64,000 nt of DNA. Origin: Peptostreptococcus russellii (GTDB lineage: Bacteria > Bacillota > Clostridia > Peptostreptococcales > Peptostreptococcaceae). The notes below the pieces were generated by a model, which was not told the DNA's origin, made no database searches, and saw only the letters and a list, made by a program, of their open reading frames with translations. How positions within the stretch are numbered: the stretch's first letter is position 1; each line of letters starts with the position of its first letter. The position numbers and the translations under genes were made by a program. Positions 1 through 10,164 of this stretch are shown here, piece by piece. The stretch is taken from positions 434,001 through 498,000 of the forward strand of contig NZ_JYGE01000003.1 of NCBI RefSeq assembly GCF_003012055.1, in the 5' to 3' direction.

Positions 1-618
1 TGAACTAATAGGTAGAGTAAGAACCATCCCCATTACTACCGAAACTATAATCCCCATTAAAAATGGTTGTAACTCTGTTGATACCTGAATAAAATTGCCT
101 AAAGCCTGCATACCTTTAAATAGATATGGACCGATAAAGTAAGAGATTAGCGCCCCGACTATAATTGTTACAAATGGTGTAATCAAGATATCAATTTTTG
201 TTTTGCCAGATACCAATCTTCCAACTTCTGCTGCAATAACTACAGCTATAAAGGCTCCTAAAGGATCTCCAGGACCAGATACTATTATTTGGCCTGTATC
301 AGAAACAATGTTGCCACTAGCAAAAGCAGAACCAAAAGCTCCTATAAAACCTGTCACTCCCGATGCCAAAATTACAAGCTTTGGAGAATTAAGAGCATGA
401 GCTACACCTATTCCAATTACCGGACCAGTAAGTGAAGTTGCTACACTTGCAGATGCTATTAAAAACATAGATATTGGACCTGATAAGCTTGTTCCTATTT
501 GTTTAATAATGAGTCCTATAATAAGCGTACAAAATAGTCCCAAAGCCATACCATTTAATCCTACGATAAAGTATCTATGAAAAAATTTCCAAGCTAAATT
601 ATTCTTTTTTTTAGACAT
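1..618 (-). CDS. PTS-type membrane protein, EIIC_2 family (partial)
   Basis: Reading the minus strand from ATG at 618 gives 206 uninterrupted codons that run off the left edge, so the C-terminus is missing. The product is a polytopic membrane protein with Gly/Ala/Ser-rich hydrophobic segments. The stretches GLNGMALGLFCTLIIG, TGPVIGIGVAHAL and DTGQIIVSGPGDPLGAFIA resemble the PTS_EIIC_2 family, a group related to phosphotransferase IIC subunits whose substrates are mostly unknown. An AGGAGG-like site (AGGAGGC on the minus strand, about 624-630) precedes the start. No PTS EIIA/EIIB partner lies within the window. A role in sugar transport is a family inference; the substrate cannot be read from the sequence. 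Confidence 0.75.
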   Translation of the reverse strand, partial: MSKKKNNLAWKFFHRYFIVGLNGMALGLFCTLIIGLIIKQIGTSLSGPISMFLIASASVATSLTGPVIGIGVAHALNSPKLVILASGVTGFIGAFGSAFASGNIVSDTGQIIVSGPGDPLGAFIAVVIAAEVGRLVSGKTKIDILITPFVTIIVGALISYFIGPYLFKGMQALGNFIQVSTELQPFLMGIIVSVVMGMVLTLPISS

Positions 619-807
619 AAAAGCCTCCTATTTATTTTTTTGAGTATACCTCTGTCATGACATATATATTATATCTTAATTCTATCATATATTCAATATA
701 ATTAAGATATCGTATTAATTTTTAATATGAAGTATAATAATAATTTGATAAAAATGATTATTTGATATATAATTTATTTGAATTTAATTAAATATACGGA
801 GGCAGAA

Positions 808-2439
808 ATGAATTTTAATGATATAGAGTATGAGAGAGTAGATTATGAATATATAAAAAAGCAGTATTTAAAAATACTACATAAAATAGAGAACAGCAGT
901 GATTTTTCAAAAGTAAAAAATCTTATTAGGAAGTTAAATGTTTGTAGAAAAACAGTTCTTACTATGAGTACAATAGCTAGTATAAGATTTTCTATCAATA
1001 CAAATGATGAATTTTATAAGGATGAAAAAAAATATTGGGATGAATATTCACCTTTATTTTCTGATTTAGACATAAAGTTTTATAAAGTTCTTTTAGATAG
1101 TCCTTTTGAAAGTGAGATAAAAGATGAGTTTGGTGAACAATTTTATAGATATATAAAAACATTAGTAGATTCATTTTCAGAAGAAATTATAGAAGACCTT
1201 CAGGAAGAAAATATCTTAATGTCAGAGTACACTTCACTTTTGGCATCTGCTAAGATTGAGTTTGACAGTAAAGTGTGTAATCTTTCAGATATGTCTATAT
1301 ACACAAGCTCCAATGATGAAAAGCTTAGAAAAAGTGCGATAAAAGCCCATACAAGATTTTTTGAAGAAAATGAAGATAAATTCGATGAACTGTTTGATAA
1401 ACTAGTAAAAGTTAGAGATAAAATGGCGAAAAAGATGGGATTTGATAACTTTATAGAACTTGGATATCTTTTGATGAATAGAACTGATTATAATGAGAAG
1501 ATGGTGGATAATTTAAGAAAAAATGTAATTAAAAAATATATTCCTCTTGCAAATGAGCTTTATAAAGAGCAGGCTAATAGGATAAATATAGATAAGTTAA
1601 CTTATTATGATGAACAATTGGAGTTTTTAGATGGAAATGCAAAGGCAGCTGGTGACGGAAATTATATAATGAATCAAGGAAGAAAAATGTATGCGGAAAT
1701 GTCCAAAGAAACAAATGATTTTATAAGCTTTCTTCTTGAAAATAATTTATTTGATATTGAGGCTAGAGAAGGCAAGGCAATGGGAGGATACTGCACTATA
1801 ATATACGATTATAATGAACCTTTTATTTTTGGAAACTTTAATGGAACAGTAGATGATGTAGATGTTCTTACTCATGAAGCAGGACACGCTTTTCAGGTAT
1901 ATATGTCTAAAGAGGAAGAAATGCCTGAATTGGTTTTTCCAACTTTAGATAGCTGTGAAATTTTTTCTATGAGTATGGAGTTTTTCACATATCCTTGGAT
2001 GGATTTATTCTTTGCTGAAGATGCAGAAAAATATAAGAAGTATCACTATGATTCAGCAATTAAATTTTTACCATACGGATCTCTAGTAGATCATTTTCAA
2101 CATGAAATATATGCTCATCCAGAATATAGTTCAGAAAAGAGAAAAGAAGTATGGAGAAATTTAGAAAAGATATATCTTCCTCACAGAGATTATGCTGATT
2201 TAGATTTTCTTGAAAAGGGTGGATTCTGGTTTAGACAAGGTCATATTTTTAAAAATCCTTTTTATTATGTCGATTACGTTTTAGCTCAAATATGCGCACT
2301 TCAATTTCATGATTTGATGGAAGTTGATAGGCAAGATGCTTGGCAAAGATATTTAAAGATAAGTAAGCTCGGTGGGAGATATTCCTTCCTTGAGCTAGTA
2401 GATATAGCAGGATTAGAAAATCCATTTAAATTAATATAG
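808..2439 (+). CDS. pepF: M3-family oligoendopeptidase (PepF-like)
   Basis: Zinc metallopeptidase of 543 residues that cleaves short peptides in the cytoplasm. The signature HEAGH is at residues 356-360, and the third zinc ligand is probably Glu384 in SCEIFSMSMEFF, about 25 residues downstream as in the M3 family. The C-terminal FWFRQGHIFKNPFYYVDY stretch is also typical of clostridial PepF/M3 enzymes. I start at ATG 808 because GGAGG lies at 798-802; an upstream in-frame TTG at 778 has no such site. The gene is monocistronic: the previous gene diverges and a strong hairpin follows. Likely role: recycling of peptides taken up by a peptide-fermenting anaerobe. Confidence 0.92.
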   Translation: MNFNDIEYERVDYEYIKKQYLKILHKIENSSDFSKVKNLIRKLNVCRKTVLTMSTIASIRFSINTNDEFYKDEKKYWDEYSPLFSDLDIKFYKVLLDSPFESEIKDEFGEQFYRYIKTLVDSFSEEIIEDLQEENILMSEYTSLLASAKIEFDSKVCNLSDMSIYTSSNDEKLRKSAIKAHTRFFEENEDKFDELFDKLVKVRDKMAKKMGFDNFIELGYLLMNRTDYNEKMVDNLRKNVIKKYIPLANELYKEQANRINIDKLTYYDEQLEFLDGNAKAAGDGNYIMNQGRKMYAEMSKETNDFISFLLENNLFDIEAREGKAMGGYCTIIYDYNEPFIFGNFNGTVDDVDVLTHEAGHAFQVYMSKEEEMPELVFPTLDSCEIFSMSMEFFTYPWMDLFFAEDAEKYKKYHYDSAIKFLPYGSLVDHFQHEIYAHPEYSSEKRKEVWRNLEKIYLPHRDYADLDFLEKGGFWFRQGHIFKNPFYYVDYVLAQICALQFHDLMEVDRQDAWQRYLKISKLGGRYSFLELVDIAGLENPFKLI

Positions 2440-2445
2440 CATAGA

Positions 2446-2476
2446 AAAACAGACTGTGTATACACAGTCTGTTTTT
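2446..2476 (+). terminator. Rho-independent terminator after pepF
   Basis: AACAGACTGTG and CACAGTCTGTT form a near-perfect stem around a TATA loop, followed by a T run. The guaB gene ends just beyond on the other strand, and the A run on the left arm means the hairpin may serve both directions. Its right half shares 15 bases with a site at 24487-24501. Confidence 0.9.
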
Positions 2477-2505
2477 AAAATTATATAATTTTATTAATCA
2501 AGCGA

Positions 2506-4005
2506 TTATAAATTCTTATTGTCCTTTAATATAACATCATGAGCTCCACCTTCTACTATTGAAGTTGAAGATACTAAAGTAAGCTTTGCGTTTTTCTGTA
2601 GATCTGGTATTGAAAGAGAACCACAGTTACACATAGTTGATTTAACCTTAGATAAAGTCATATTAACATTGTCCTTAAGTGAACCTGCATATGGAACATA
2701 AGAGTCAACACCTTCTTCAAAAGAAAGTTTCTTGTCTCCACCAAGGTCATATCTCTGCCAGTTTCTAGCTCTTGCAGAACCTTCACCCCAGTATTCCTTC
2801 ATATATGCACCGTTGATATTTACTTTGTTTGTTGGTGATTCATCAAATCTTGAGAAATATCTTCCTAACATTACAAAGTCAGATCCCATTGCAAGTGCAA
2901 GTGTGATGTGATGATCGTATACTATACCACCGTCAGAACAAATTGGTACATAGATACCAGTTTCTTCAAAGTATTCATCTCTAGCTTTTGCTACGTCTAT
3001 AATTGAAGTTGCCTGTCCACGTCCGATTCCCTTTTGTTCTCTCGTGATACAGATAGAACCGCCACCGATACCAACCTTTATAAAGTCAGCACCTGCTTCA
3101 GCTAAGAATCTAAATCCATCTCTGTCTACAACATTACCAGCACCGATTTTTACAGTTTCTCCATACTTTTCTCTTACCCAAGCAATTGTTCTAGATTGCC
3201 ATTCTGAGAAACCTTCTGAAGAGTCTATACAAAGAATATCTGCACCAGCTTCTAATAAAGCAGGGATTCTTTCTTCATAGTCTCTAGTATTAATACCAGC
3301 ACCTACTACATATCTCTTTAGCTTATCATGAAGCTCATTTGGGTTTTCCTTATGAGAATCATAATCTTTTCTAAATACCATATATAACAACTTACCTTCA
3401 TCATCCAATATTGGAAGAGAGTTAAGCTTGTTATCCCAAATTATATTGTTTGCTTCCTTTAAAGTAACATCCTTTGGAGCAAATATAATTTTTTCAATAG
3501 GTGTCATAAAGTTACGAACCTTAGTATCAGGGTCCATTCTGCTAACTCTGTAGTCACGGCTAGCAACTATACCTAATAATTTACCATCACTTGTTCCGTC
3601 ATCTGTTATTGCAACAGTAGAATGACCTGTTTTTTCCTTTAAGTCTAAAATATCACTTAAAGTATTTTCTGGAGTAAGATTTGAGTCACTTACTACAAAA
3701 CCTGCCTTATGAGATTTAACTCTTGCAATCATAGCAGCCTGATTTTCTATTGATTGTGAACCATAAACGAAAGAAATACCACCTTCTTTTGCAAGTGCGA
3801 CAGCCATCTTGTCGTCAGATACCGCCTGCATAACTGCAGATACTAGTGGTATATACATCTTTATTTCTGGTTCTTCACCCTTCTTAAATTTTACAACTGG
3901 AGTTTCCAAACTAACATTTGCTGGGACACACTCAGCAGATGAATAACCTGGAACTAATAAATACTCACTAAATGTTCTTGATGGAGTATCAAAGTAAAAA
4001 GCCAT
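2506..4005 (-). CDS. guaB: IMP dehydrogenase, Tritrichomonas-like type
   Basis: Oxidises IMP to XMP with NAD, the first committed step to guanine nucleotides. The 499-residue protein has a catalytic barrel interrupted by a CBS pair (about residues 90-220). The catalytic loop [13 protein letters not shown] places Cys at 319; Arg418-Tyr419 in NWQRYDLGG is the catalytic dyad. The shared start at ATG 4005 is chosen because AAAAGGAG ends only at the upstream ATG (4014), leaving proper spacing for 4005. The numbering and the loop sequence match the well-studied enzyme of the protozoan Tritrichomonas foetus rather than the usual bacterial loop GSICTTR. It diverges from xpt, so purine salvage and guanine synthesis share one intergenic region. 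Confidence 0.95.
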   Translation of the reverse strand: MAFYFDTPSRTFSEYLLVPGYSSAECVPANVSLETPVVKFKKGEEPEIKMYIPLVSAVMQAVSDDKMAVALAKEGGISFVYGSQSIENQAAMIARVKSHKAGFVVSDSNLTPENTLSDILDLKEKTGHSTVAITDDGTSDGKLLGIVASRDYRVSRMDPDTKVRNFMTPIEKIIFAPKDVTLKEANNIIWDNKLNSLPILDDEGKLLYMVFRKDYDSHKENPNELHDKLKRYVVGAGINTRDYEERIPALLEAGADILCIDSSEGFSEWQSRTIAWVREKYGETVKIGAGNVVDRDGFRFLAEAGADFIKVGIGGGSICITREQKGIGRGQATSIIDVAKARDEYFEETGIYVPICSDGGIVYDHHITLALAMGSDFVMLGRYFSRFDESPTNKVNINGAYMKEYWGEGSARARNWQRYDLGGDKKLSFEEGVDSYVPYAGSLKDNVNMTLSKVKSTMCNCGSLSIPDLQKNAKLTLVSSTSIVEGGAHDVILKDNKNL

Positions 4006-4296
4006 TAATTTCATCTCCTTTTAACTAAATTATACGTCTTTTACATTATATTAAACTTAAATTTTAAATTTTAATAATGTATAAACAGTTAAAGAGAATT
4101 TTAGCACTAAATTAATGAATTGTCCACTAAAAAGTAGAAAAATTTATAAATTTGTGTAAATAGATAACCAAATACTAAGCTTTACTAATAAAGATATGGA
4201 AAAAGGGCTATTTATGATATATAATAGAAAATAGAGTTTTAATATATGGATTATTTTTAGTTTATATCATTATATTGATAGTTGAAAGGAAATTTT

Positions 4297-4869
4297 ATGG
4301 AATTATTAAAGAATAAAATATTAACTGACGGAACAGTTAATAATGAAGAAGTGTTAAAGGTAGATAGTTTTTTGAATCACCAAATAGAGGCAGCTCTTTT
4401 AAATGAAATTGGAAAAGAATTTAAGAGAAGATTTGCTGATGTTAAGGTAGATAGAATCCTCACAGTAGAAGCTTCAGGCATTGCTATAGCAGTTATGGCT
4501 GCTCAATATTTTGGGAATGTACCAGTAGTATTTGCCAAGAAGCAAGAGTCTAGAAATCTAGATGCAGATATATATAGATCAAAGGTTTATTCTTTTACAA
4601 AAGATAAAGAATACGAAATTATGGTGTCAAAGAGGTATATATCTGAAGGTGAAAATGTACTTATTGTAGATGATTTTCTTGCAAAAGGCGGGGCAGTTTT
4701 AGGTATGACAGATATTATAAATCAAGCAGGAGCCAACTTAGTTGGTGTTGGTATAGTAATAGAAAAATCATATCAAGATGGTAGCCAGATACTTCAAGAA
4801 AAGGGTATTAGAGTTGAGTCTCTTGCTTGTATAAAGTCACTTAAGGATAAAACAATTAGATTTAAATAA
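4297..4869 (+). CDS. xpt: Xanthine phosphoribosyltransferase
   Basis: Converts xanthine and PRPP to XMP. The 190-residue length fits Xpt. The PRPP-binding motif [12 protein letters not shown] is present, as are the N-terminal [14 protein letters not shown] and the [14 protein letters not shown] segment typical of this family. ATG 4297 is chosen over an in-frame TTG at 4282 because GAAAGGA lies at 4284-4290. The gene diverges from guaB; both lead to XMP/GMP. I looked for a purine riboswitch in the 4015-4296 gap and saw none of its conserved elements. The downstream aldolase begins 58 bases later with its own strong ribosome binding site, so co-transcription is possible. Confidence 0.93.
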   Translation: MELLKNKILTDGTVNNEEVLKVDSFLNHQIEAALLNEIGKEFKRRFADVKVDRILTVEASGIAIAVMAAQYFGNVPVVFAKKQESRNLDADIYRSKVYSFTKDKEYEIMVSKRYISEGENVLIVDDFLAKGGAVLGMTDIINQAGANLVGVGIVIEKSYQDGSQILQEKGIRVESLACIKSLKDKTIRFK

Positions 4870-4927
4870 TTAGATTTAAATAATTAAAGTTAAAAATAGT
4901 TAAATTTAAATTTTGGAGGTTATATAT

Positions 4928-5578
4928 ATGAAGTTTTTTATTGATACAGCAAACATAGAAGAAATAAAGGAAGCTAATGAGCTTGGTGTTATTTGTGGAG
5001 TAACTACAAATCCATCACTAATAGCAAAAGAAGGAAGAGATTTTACTGAAGTTGTAAACGAAATAGTAGACATAGTAGATGGACCTATAAGCGCTGAAGT
5101 ATTGAGCATGAATCACGAAAAAATGATTGAAGAAGCTGAAAAACTTGCCGATATCCATGAAAATATAGTTATTAAAATACCTATGTGTGCAGAAGGATTA
5201 AAGGCAGTTAAGGCACTTTCTGATAAGGGAATAAAGACAAATGTTACTCTTATTTTCTCAGCGAGTCAAGCACTTTTGGCAGCAAGAGCAGGAGCTTCAT
5301 ATGTTAGCCCATTTGTTGGAAGATTAGATGATATATCTTTTGATGGTTTATCATTGATAAGCGAAATAACTGAAATATTTGCAACAAACTACATAGCTAC
5401 AGAAGTTATAGTAGCAAGCGTAAGAAATCCTCTACACGTTATAGAGTCAGCTAAGATGGGAGCAGATATAGCAACAGTGCCATATAAGGTTATTATGCAG
5501 ATGATAAATCACCCACTTACAGATAGAGGAATAGAAGCTTTCAATAAAGATGCTGAAAAGGCCTCATTAAATATATAA
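4928..5578 (+). CDS. fsa: Transaldolase-like fructose-6-phosphate aldolase
   Basis: 216-residue member of the short transaldolase family (MipB/TalC/FSA). The start [15 protein letters not shown] and the segment [16 protein letters not shown] are diagnostic. Lys83 in VIKIPM is the expected Schiff-base lysine. Short members either act as transaldolase in the pentose phosphate pathway or cleave fructose 6-phosphate; sequence alone does not separate the two. ATG 4928 follows GGAGG at 4915-4919. It lies between xpt and a phosphohexomutase, so the local theme is nucleotide and sugar-phosphate metabolism. Confidence 0.9.
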   Translation: MKFFIDTANIEEIKEANELGVICGVTTNPSLIAKEGRDFTEVVNEIVDIVDGPISAEVLSMNHEKMIEEAEKLADIHENIVIKIPMCAEGLKAVKALSDKGIKTNVTLIFSASQALLAARAGASYVSPFVGRLDDISFDGLSLISEITEIFATNYIATEVIVASVRNPLHVIESAKMGADIATVPYKVIMQMINHPLTDRGIEAFNKDAEKASLNI

Positions 5579-5676
5579 TTATATATTTTATAGATTGGCA
5601 TTTTAAATTTTTTATTTAAAAGAAAAATGTATATCTGATTATATACTAGAAAATATAAAAAAGAGGGAATTTATTA

Positions 5677-7176
5677 ATGGACAAACTATATAGATTACAA
5701 AATGGAACAGATATAAGAGGAGTCGCTTATAAAGATGAAAATAGCGAACTTGAAATAACTTTAAGAACAGAAGATGTACAGGATATAGCTTCTGGATTTG
5801 CAACATGGCTTACTGATAAGCTTAAAAAAAGCAATATAAAAATAGCTATAGGTATGGACTCAAGAATAACAGGTCCAGCTCTTAGAGAGGCTTGTGCAGA
5901 AAGATTTGTAGAGCTTGGAGTAGATATAGTTGATTGCGGGCTTGCAACAACTCCTGCTATGTTCATGTCTACTATAATGGATGACTATAAATGTGATGGT
6001 GCCATAATGTTTACCGCAAGTCATATGCCATACATATATAATGGAATGAAGATGTTTACGAGCGAAGGTTGTCTAGAAAAATCTGATCTTAAGGATCTAT
6101 TAGATATAAGTGTCTCAGGGAACTTTATATCTAGTAATATCCAAGGTATAAAGACAGAAAGAAACTTAATAGATGACTATTCTGCTTTACTTGTAAATAA
6201 AATAAAAAAGGGCGTTAACTCTAAGGACAACTTTGATAAACCACTTGATGGGATGAAGATAGTTGTCGATGCAGGTAACGGTTCTGGAGGTTTCTTTGCT
6301 CAAAAGGTTCTTGGAGAACTTGGTGCAAATACAGATGGAAGTCAGTTTTTAGATCCAGATGGAATGTTTCCAAATCATATACCAAACCCTGAAAATAAAG
6401 AGGCAATGAAAAGTATTACTGATGCAACTTTAAAAAATAATGCCGATATGGGTATAATTTTTGACACAGATGTTGATAGAGCTGCAATAGTTGGATCTAA
6501 CGGAAAACCTATAAATAAAAATGCATTAATTGCACTTATATCAAAAATAATCTTGAAGGAACATCCTGAAAGTACTATAGTTACAGATTCTGTTACATCT
6601 AATGGTCTTGCAGAATTTATAAAAGAGAATGCTGGGATACATCATAGATTTAAAAGAGGATATAAGAATGTAATAAATGAATCTATCAGACTTAATGAAG
6701 AAGGTATAGAGTCCTATCTAGCAATAGAAACATCAGGACATGCAGCACTTAAAGAAAATTACTTCCTTGATGATGGAGCTTATTTGGTATCAAAAATACT
6801 AATGGAAGCAGCAAAGCTTCATAAAGATGGTAAGGATATTGCAGATTTAATAGATGGATTAAAAGAAGCAAAGGAAGATTGTGAGTATAGAATAAAAATC
6901 AACAAAGAAGATTTCAAAGATTATGCAAATGAGATTCTTGAAGATTTGAAGCTATATTCATCAAAGATATCTAATTGGGATAGAGTAGAAAAAAACTATG
7001 AAGGTATCAGAGTTAATTGTAACTCAGAAGATGAGAAGGGATGGTTTTTAATGAGAGTATCTCTTCATGAACCACTTCTTGTTTTAAATATAGAGTCAGA
7101 CCTAGATGGTGGATGTGAAAAGATATATTCAAAACTTTCTAACTTTTTAAGTGACTACAGTTTATCCTTAAAATAA
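5677..7176 (+). CDS. Phosphohexomutase (PMM/PGM family), variant active site
   Basis: 499-residue alpha-D-phosphohexomutase that interconverts hexose 1- and 6-phosphates. Family elements in order: phosphoserine loop TASHMPYIYNGMK (about residue 114), metal loop DTDVDRAA (about 265), and sugar loop ETSGHAAL (about 350), with a C-terminal phosphate-binding domain. The serine loop reads TASHMP rather than the common TASHNP, a departure seen in a side branch of the family, so substrate (glucose, mannose or glucosamine phosphate) is uncertain. ATG 5677 is preceded by GAGGG at 5663-5667. A second, standard phosphohexomutase is at 49646-51340; the two are clearly not recent duplicates. Confidence 0.85.
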   Translation: MDKLYRLQNGTDIRGVAYKDENSELEITLRTEDVQDIASGFATWLTDKLKKSNIKIAIGMDSRITGPALREACAERFVELGVDIVDCGLATTPAMFMSTIMDDYKCDGAIMFTASHMPYIYNGMKMFTSEGCLEKSDLKDLLDISVSGNFISSNIQGIKTERNLIDDYSALLVNKIKKGVNSKDNFDKPLDGMKIVVDAGNGSGGFFAQKVLGELGANTDGSQFLDPDGMFPNHIPNPENKEAMKSITDATLKNNADMGIIFDTDVDRAAIVGSNGKPINKNALIALISKIILKEHPESTIVTDSVTSNGLAEFIKENAGIHHRFKRGYKNVINESIRLNEEGIESYLAIETSGHAALKENYFLDDGAYLVSKILMEAAKLHKDGKDIADLIDGLKEAKEDCEYRIKINKEDFKDYANEILEDLKLYSSKISNWDRVEKNYEGIRVNCNSEDEKGWFLMRVSLHEPLLVLNIESDLDGGCEKIYSKLSNFLSDYSLSLK

Positions 7177-7357
7177 AAGAAGATTAAGTAATACTTTTGA
7201 AAAATTAATTATAAATAGCATATTAACTAAAAAGGTGTTTTTTTAAATCTTTGTAATAATTCTGTAAATATGTTGACGACCTTGTAATCGATTAAAAACC
7301 TATTTATGTGGTATCATATAAGTATAGGATAAATTAAATTGAAAAGGGAGTGATATT

Positions 7358-8014
7358 ATGAAGAAGAATTTATTTGCTATAGTATTAATACTAGCAGGGG
7401 CACTATCTATAAGTCCTTTAACTTTTGCACTGGAGGGTCAGCAAGCAAAAGAGGAGTTACCAGATGTTATGTATGCTACTAACAGAGAAGCTGCAGAGAA
7501 AAATATTGATAAGTCAGAAGTAGAAAAAGATAATAGCAAGTTAGATTACGATTCTAGTATTGCTAAAGATACAGATTCATCTGTAAATACAGTTAAAAAT
7601 AGCACTGATAATAATGCTATTGTAAGTCAATCTAACAACAAAGATACTAATAAAAATATATCAAGCACTAATAGAGATGTGAAAGCTAATAATAGTTATG
7701 TAGCTAATAAGCCTTCTCAAAAGTCTGATGTAAATAGAAGTATAGAAGCTAATAAGCCAAATACTGATGTAGATTATAAAAATAGAAAAGCACTAAGTAA
7801 GGAAGAAGCTCTTGATTTATTAAATAAAGAAAATGATAATAATCAAGAATACGGATACATGGGTGACGAAAATGCTTTTAATGTTTTAAAAGAAAAAGGT
7901 CATGAAGGCTATGTATTTGTACCAGATGTTTCAACAGATTTAGGTCTTTTCGTAGATAAAAATACTAGCGAAGTATATGTATTCCATCCATCTGGAAGTT
8001 TAGATCTTTACTAA
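7358..8014 (+). CDS. Secreted Asn/Asp/Lys-rich protein, unknown function
   Basis: 218 residues. The N-terminus has a clear signal peptide (basic MKKN, hydrophobic core LFAIVLILAGALSISPLTFA), with likely cleavage near residue 25. Residues about 50-140 are low-complexity, rich in Asn, Asp, Lys and Ser, and probably a disordered spacer. The last about 75 residues (from KALSKEEALDLL) look folded, with YGYMGDENAFNVLKEKGHEGYVFVPD and an aromatic C-terminal end. No sortase motif or membrane anchor is seen, so the protein is either released or wall-associated through the basic linker. I do not recognise the family. GGGAG at 7346-7350 supports the start; a terminator follows, so it is a single-gene unit. 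Confidence 0.75.
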   Translation: MKKNLFAIVLILAGALSISPLTFALEGQQAKEELPDVMYATNREAAEKNIDKSEVEKDNSKLDYDSSIAKDTDSSVNTVKNSTDNNAIVSQSNNKDTNKNISSTNRDVKANNSYVANKPSQKSDVNRSIEANKPNTDVDYKNRKALSKEEALDLLNKENDNNQEYGYMGDENAFNVLKEKGHEGYVFVPDVSTDLGLFVDKNTSEVYVFHPSGSLDLY

Positions 8015-8083
8015 AGTTACTATATAGATAAGAGGATGATTTGATACTTTCTAGGTACTTGTTACTTAATATCAAAATAAATT

Positions 8084-8122
8084 AAGCACTCAAATCCATA
8101 TAATGGATCTTGGGTGCTTTTT
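8084..8122 (+). terminator. Terminator after the secreted protein gene
   Basis: AAGCACTCAA-ATCCAT pairs with ATGGATC-TTGGGTGCTT around a short loop, followed by a T run. It separates the secreted protein gene from asnB. Confidence 0.85.
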
Positions 8123-8247
8123 CTAATAGTGTTATTGAATGTGCTATAATTTTATGATATTATAAAATGTGAGAAAATATATTATTTATTATATATTTTA
8201 AGTTTAAAAAAAATAAAACTAATTATAAATAGGAAAGGATAGAGAAT

Positions 8248-10101
8248 ATGTGTGGATTTGTTGGATTCTTTGATAACAATGAAAATAAAGAGGTTATCTT
8301 GGATAAAATGATGGATAGAATAATCCATAGAGGCCCTGATATGGGGGGAAAATTTTATGATGATAATGCAGCTTTAGGGTTTAGAAGATTAAGTATACTT
8401 GATCTATCTGAGGCAGGTTGTCAGCCTTTGTACAGTGAGGATAAGAACTTAGTTCTAGTATTTAATGGAGAAATATATAATTATTTGGACATAAAGGAAG
8501 ATCTAATAGCTAAAGGATATAAATTTAATAGTAATACTGATAGTGAAGTACTAATACATGGATATGCAGAATATGGAGAAAAATTAGTGGACAAGCTTAG
8601 AGGTATGTTCGCATTTTGCATATGGGATAAAGCTGAAAAGAAAGCATTTGGTGCTAGAGATCATTTTGGAATAAAACCATACTATTTCTATGAATACGAG
8701 CAAAATGGAAAGAAATCAATGATGATAGCCTCTGAAATTAAGAGTTTCTTAGATCATCCAAATTTTGTTAAGGAAGTTAATGAAAAAGCATTAAAGCCTT
8801 ATATGACTTTCCAGTATTCATCTCAGCCAGATGAAACATTTTTCAAGGGAGTGCAGAGATTAAGACCTGGTCATTTCTTTACTTATCAAGATGGAAAGAT
8901 GGATATAAAGAATTATTGGGATATAAACTTTGATGATAAGCATAATACAGTAGAAGAAAATATTGCCAAAATAGAAGAGGTTGTAGAGGAATCAGTAAGA
9001 GTACACAACCATGCAGATGTTCCAATAGGATCATTTTTATCTGGTGGAGTTGACTCAAGCTATATAACTGCTTGCCTAATGCCAGACAAGACTTTTTCAA
9101 TAGGATTTGAACAAGAAAAATTTGATGAATCAAATCTAGCAGCTGAGCTTTCTCAAATATTGGGAATAGAGAATGTAAGAGAAACAATTACAGGGGACGA
9201 TTGCTTAGGTAAACTATCAGATATACAATATCATATGGATGAACCACAATCAAACCCATCTACGCTTCCTCTTTATTTCTTATCAAAGTTGGCAAGAGAT
9301 CACGGTGTAACAGTTGTCTTATCAGGAGAAGGAGCAGATGAAATATTCGGTGGGTATGAGTGGTATGATCTAGATGAAGGACAAAAGAAACTAAAGAAGC
9401 TTCCTTCATTTATGTTAAAGGGAGCAGCATCTATTGCAAAGCACCTTCCTCAGTTCCATGGTAAAACTACACTTCTTAGAGCAGGTAGACCTGTAGAAGA
9501 AACATTTATAGGTGAAGCTGTGATATTTGATGAAGAAGAGGCAAAAGATATATTAAAGCCAGGATATCAAAATTCAAGGACTATAAGGGAAATAACTCAA
9601 CCAGTATATGATATGGTTAAGGGTAAAGATGATGTTACTAAAAAACAGATGATAGATATCAAATTATTTATGGAGGGTGACATACTTCAAAAGGCAGATA
9701 AGATGAGTATGGCTCATTCTCTTGAATTAAGAGTGCCATTTTTAGATAAGGAAGTAATGAAGGTTGGAGAAGAAATAGGCTCTGATCAAAAAATTAGCAA
9801 TGGTACAACTAAGTATATCCTTAGAAAAGCTGCTGAAAAGAAACTTCCAGAAGATTGGTATAAGAGAAAGAAAAAGGGATTCCCTGTTCCTATAAAGTTA
9901 TGGTTTAGAGAAGAAAAACATTATAATTATGTTAAGGAATACTTCAATGCAGACTTTGTAGACCAGTTCTTTGATAAGCAAAAGATAAATCAGCTTTTAG
10001 ACGATCACTACAATGATGTAACAAATAATGCTAGAAAGATATACACAATACTTGTATTTTTAGTATGGTATAAGAGATACTTTGTAGACGAAGCTAATTA
10101 A
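8248..10101 (+). CDS. asnB: Asparagine synthetase (glutamine-hydrolysing)
   Basis: Makes asparagine from aspartate, ATP and glutamine. The product has 617 residues. Cys2 directly after Met is the glutaminase nucleophile, followed by GFVGFFDN and the RGPD loop. The synthetase half carries the ATP pyrophosphatase P-loop SGGVDSS (Ser265 onward). The C-terminal ELRVPFLDKEVM and KKGFPVPIKLW segments are typical of AsnB. No key residue is missing. A GGAAAGGA site precedes the ATG. Unlike asnS downstream, it has no T-box leader, so aminoacylation of tRNA-Asn does not obviously control it. It is separated from the next gene by 63 bases. Confidence 0.95.
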   Translation: MCGFVGFFDNNENKEVILDKMMDRIIHRGPDMGGKFYDDNAALGFRRLSILDLSEAGCQPLYSEDKNLVLVFNGEIYNYLDIKEDLIAKGYKFNSNTDSEVLIHGYAEYGEKLVDKLRGMFAFCIWDKAEKKAFGARDHFGIKPYYFYEYEQNGKKSMMIASEIKSFLDHPNFVKEVNEKALKPYMTFQYSSQPDETFFKGVQRLRPGHFFTYQDGKMDIKNYWDINFDDKHNTVEENIAKIEEVVEESVRVHNHADVPIGSFLSGGVDSSYITACLMPDKTFSIGFEQEKFDESNLAAELSQILGIENVRETITGDDCLGKLSDIQYHMDEPQSNPSTLPLYFLSKLARDHGVTVVLSGEGADEIFGGYEWYDLDEGQKKLKKLPSFMLKGAASIAKHLPQFHGKTTLLRAGRPVEETFIGEAVIFDEEEAKDILKPGYQNSRTIREITQPVYDMVKGKDDVTKKQMIDIKLFMEGDILQKADKMSMAHSLELRVPFLDKEVMKVGEEIGSDQKISNGTTKYILRKAAEKKLPEDWYKRKKKGFPVPIKLWFREEKHYNYVKEYFNADFVDQFFDKQKINQLLDDHYNDVTNNARKIYTILVFLVWYKRYFVDEAN

Positions 10102-10164
10102 TAAATTAAATAAATGTTTGATAATATATAAGAAACAATGTACCTAAGATGGGGCGGTGATATT

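Noticed and set aside
4015-4296. Purine riboswitch or PurR box between guaB and xpt
   Set aside because: Neither the conserved purine aptamer loops nor a CGAA-type PurR box was found on either strand.
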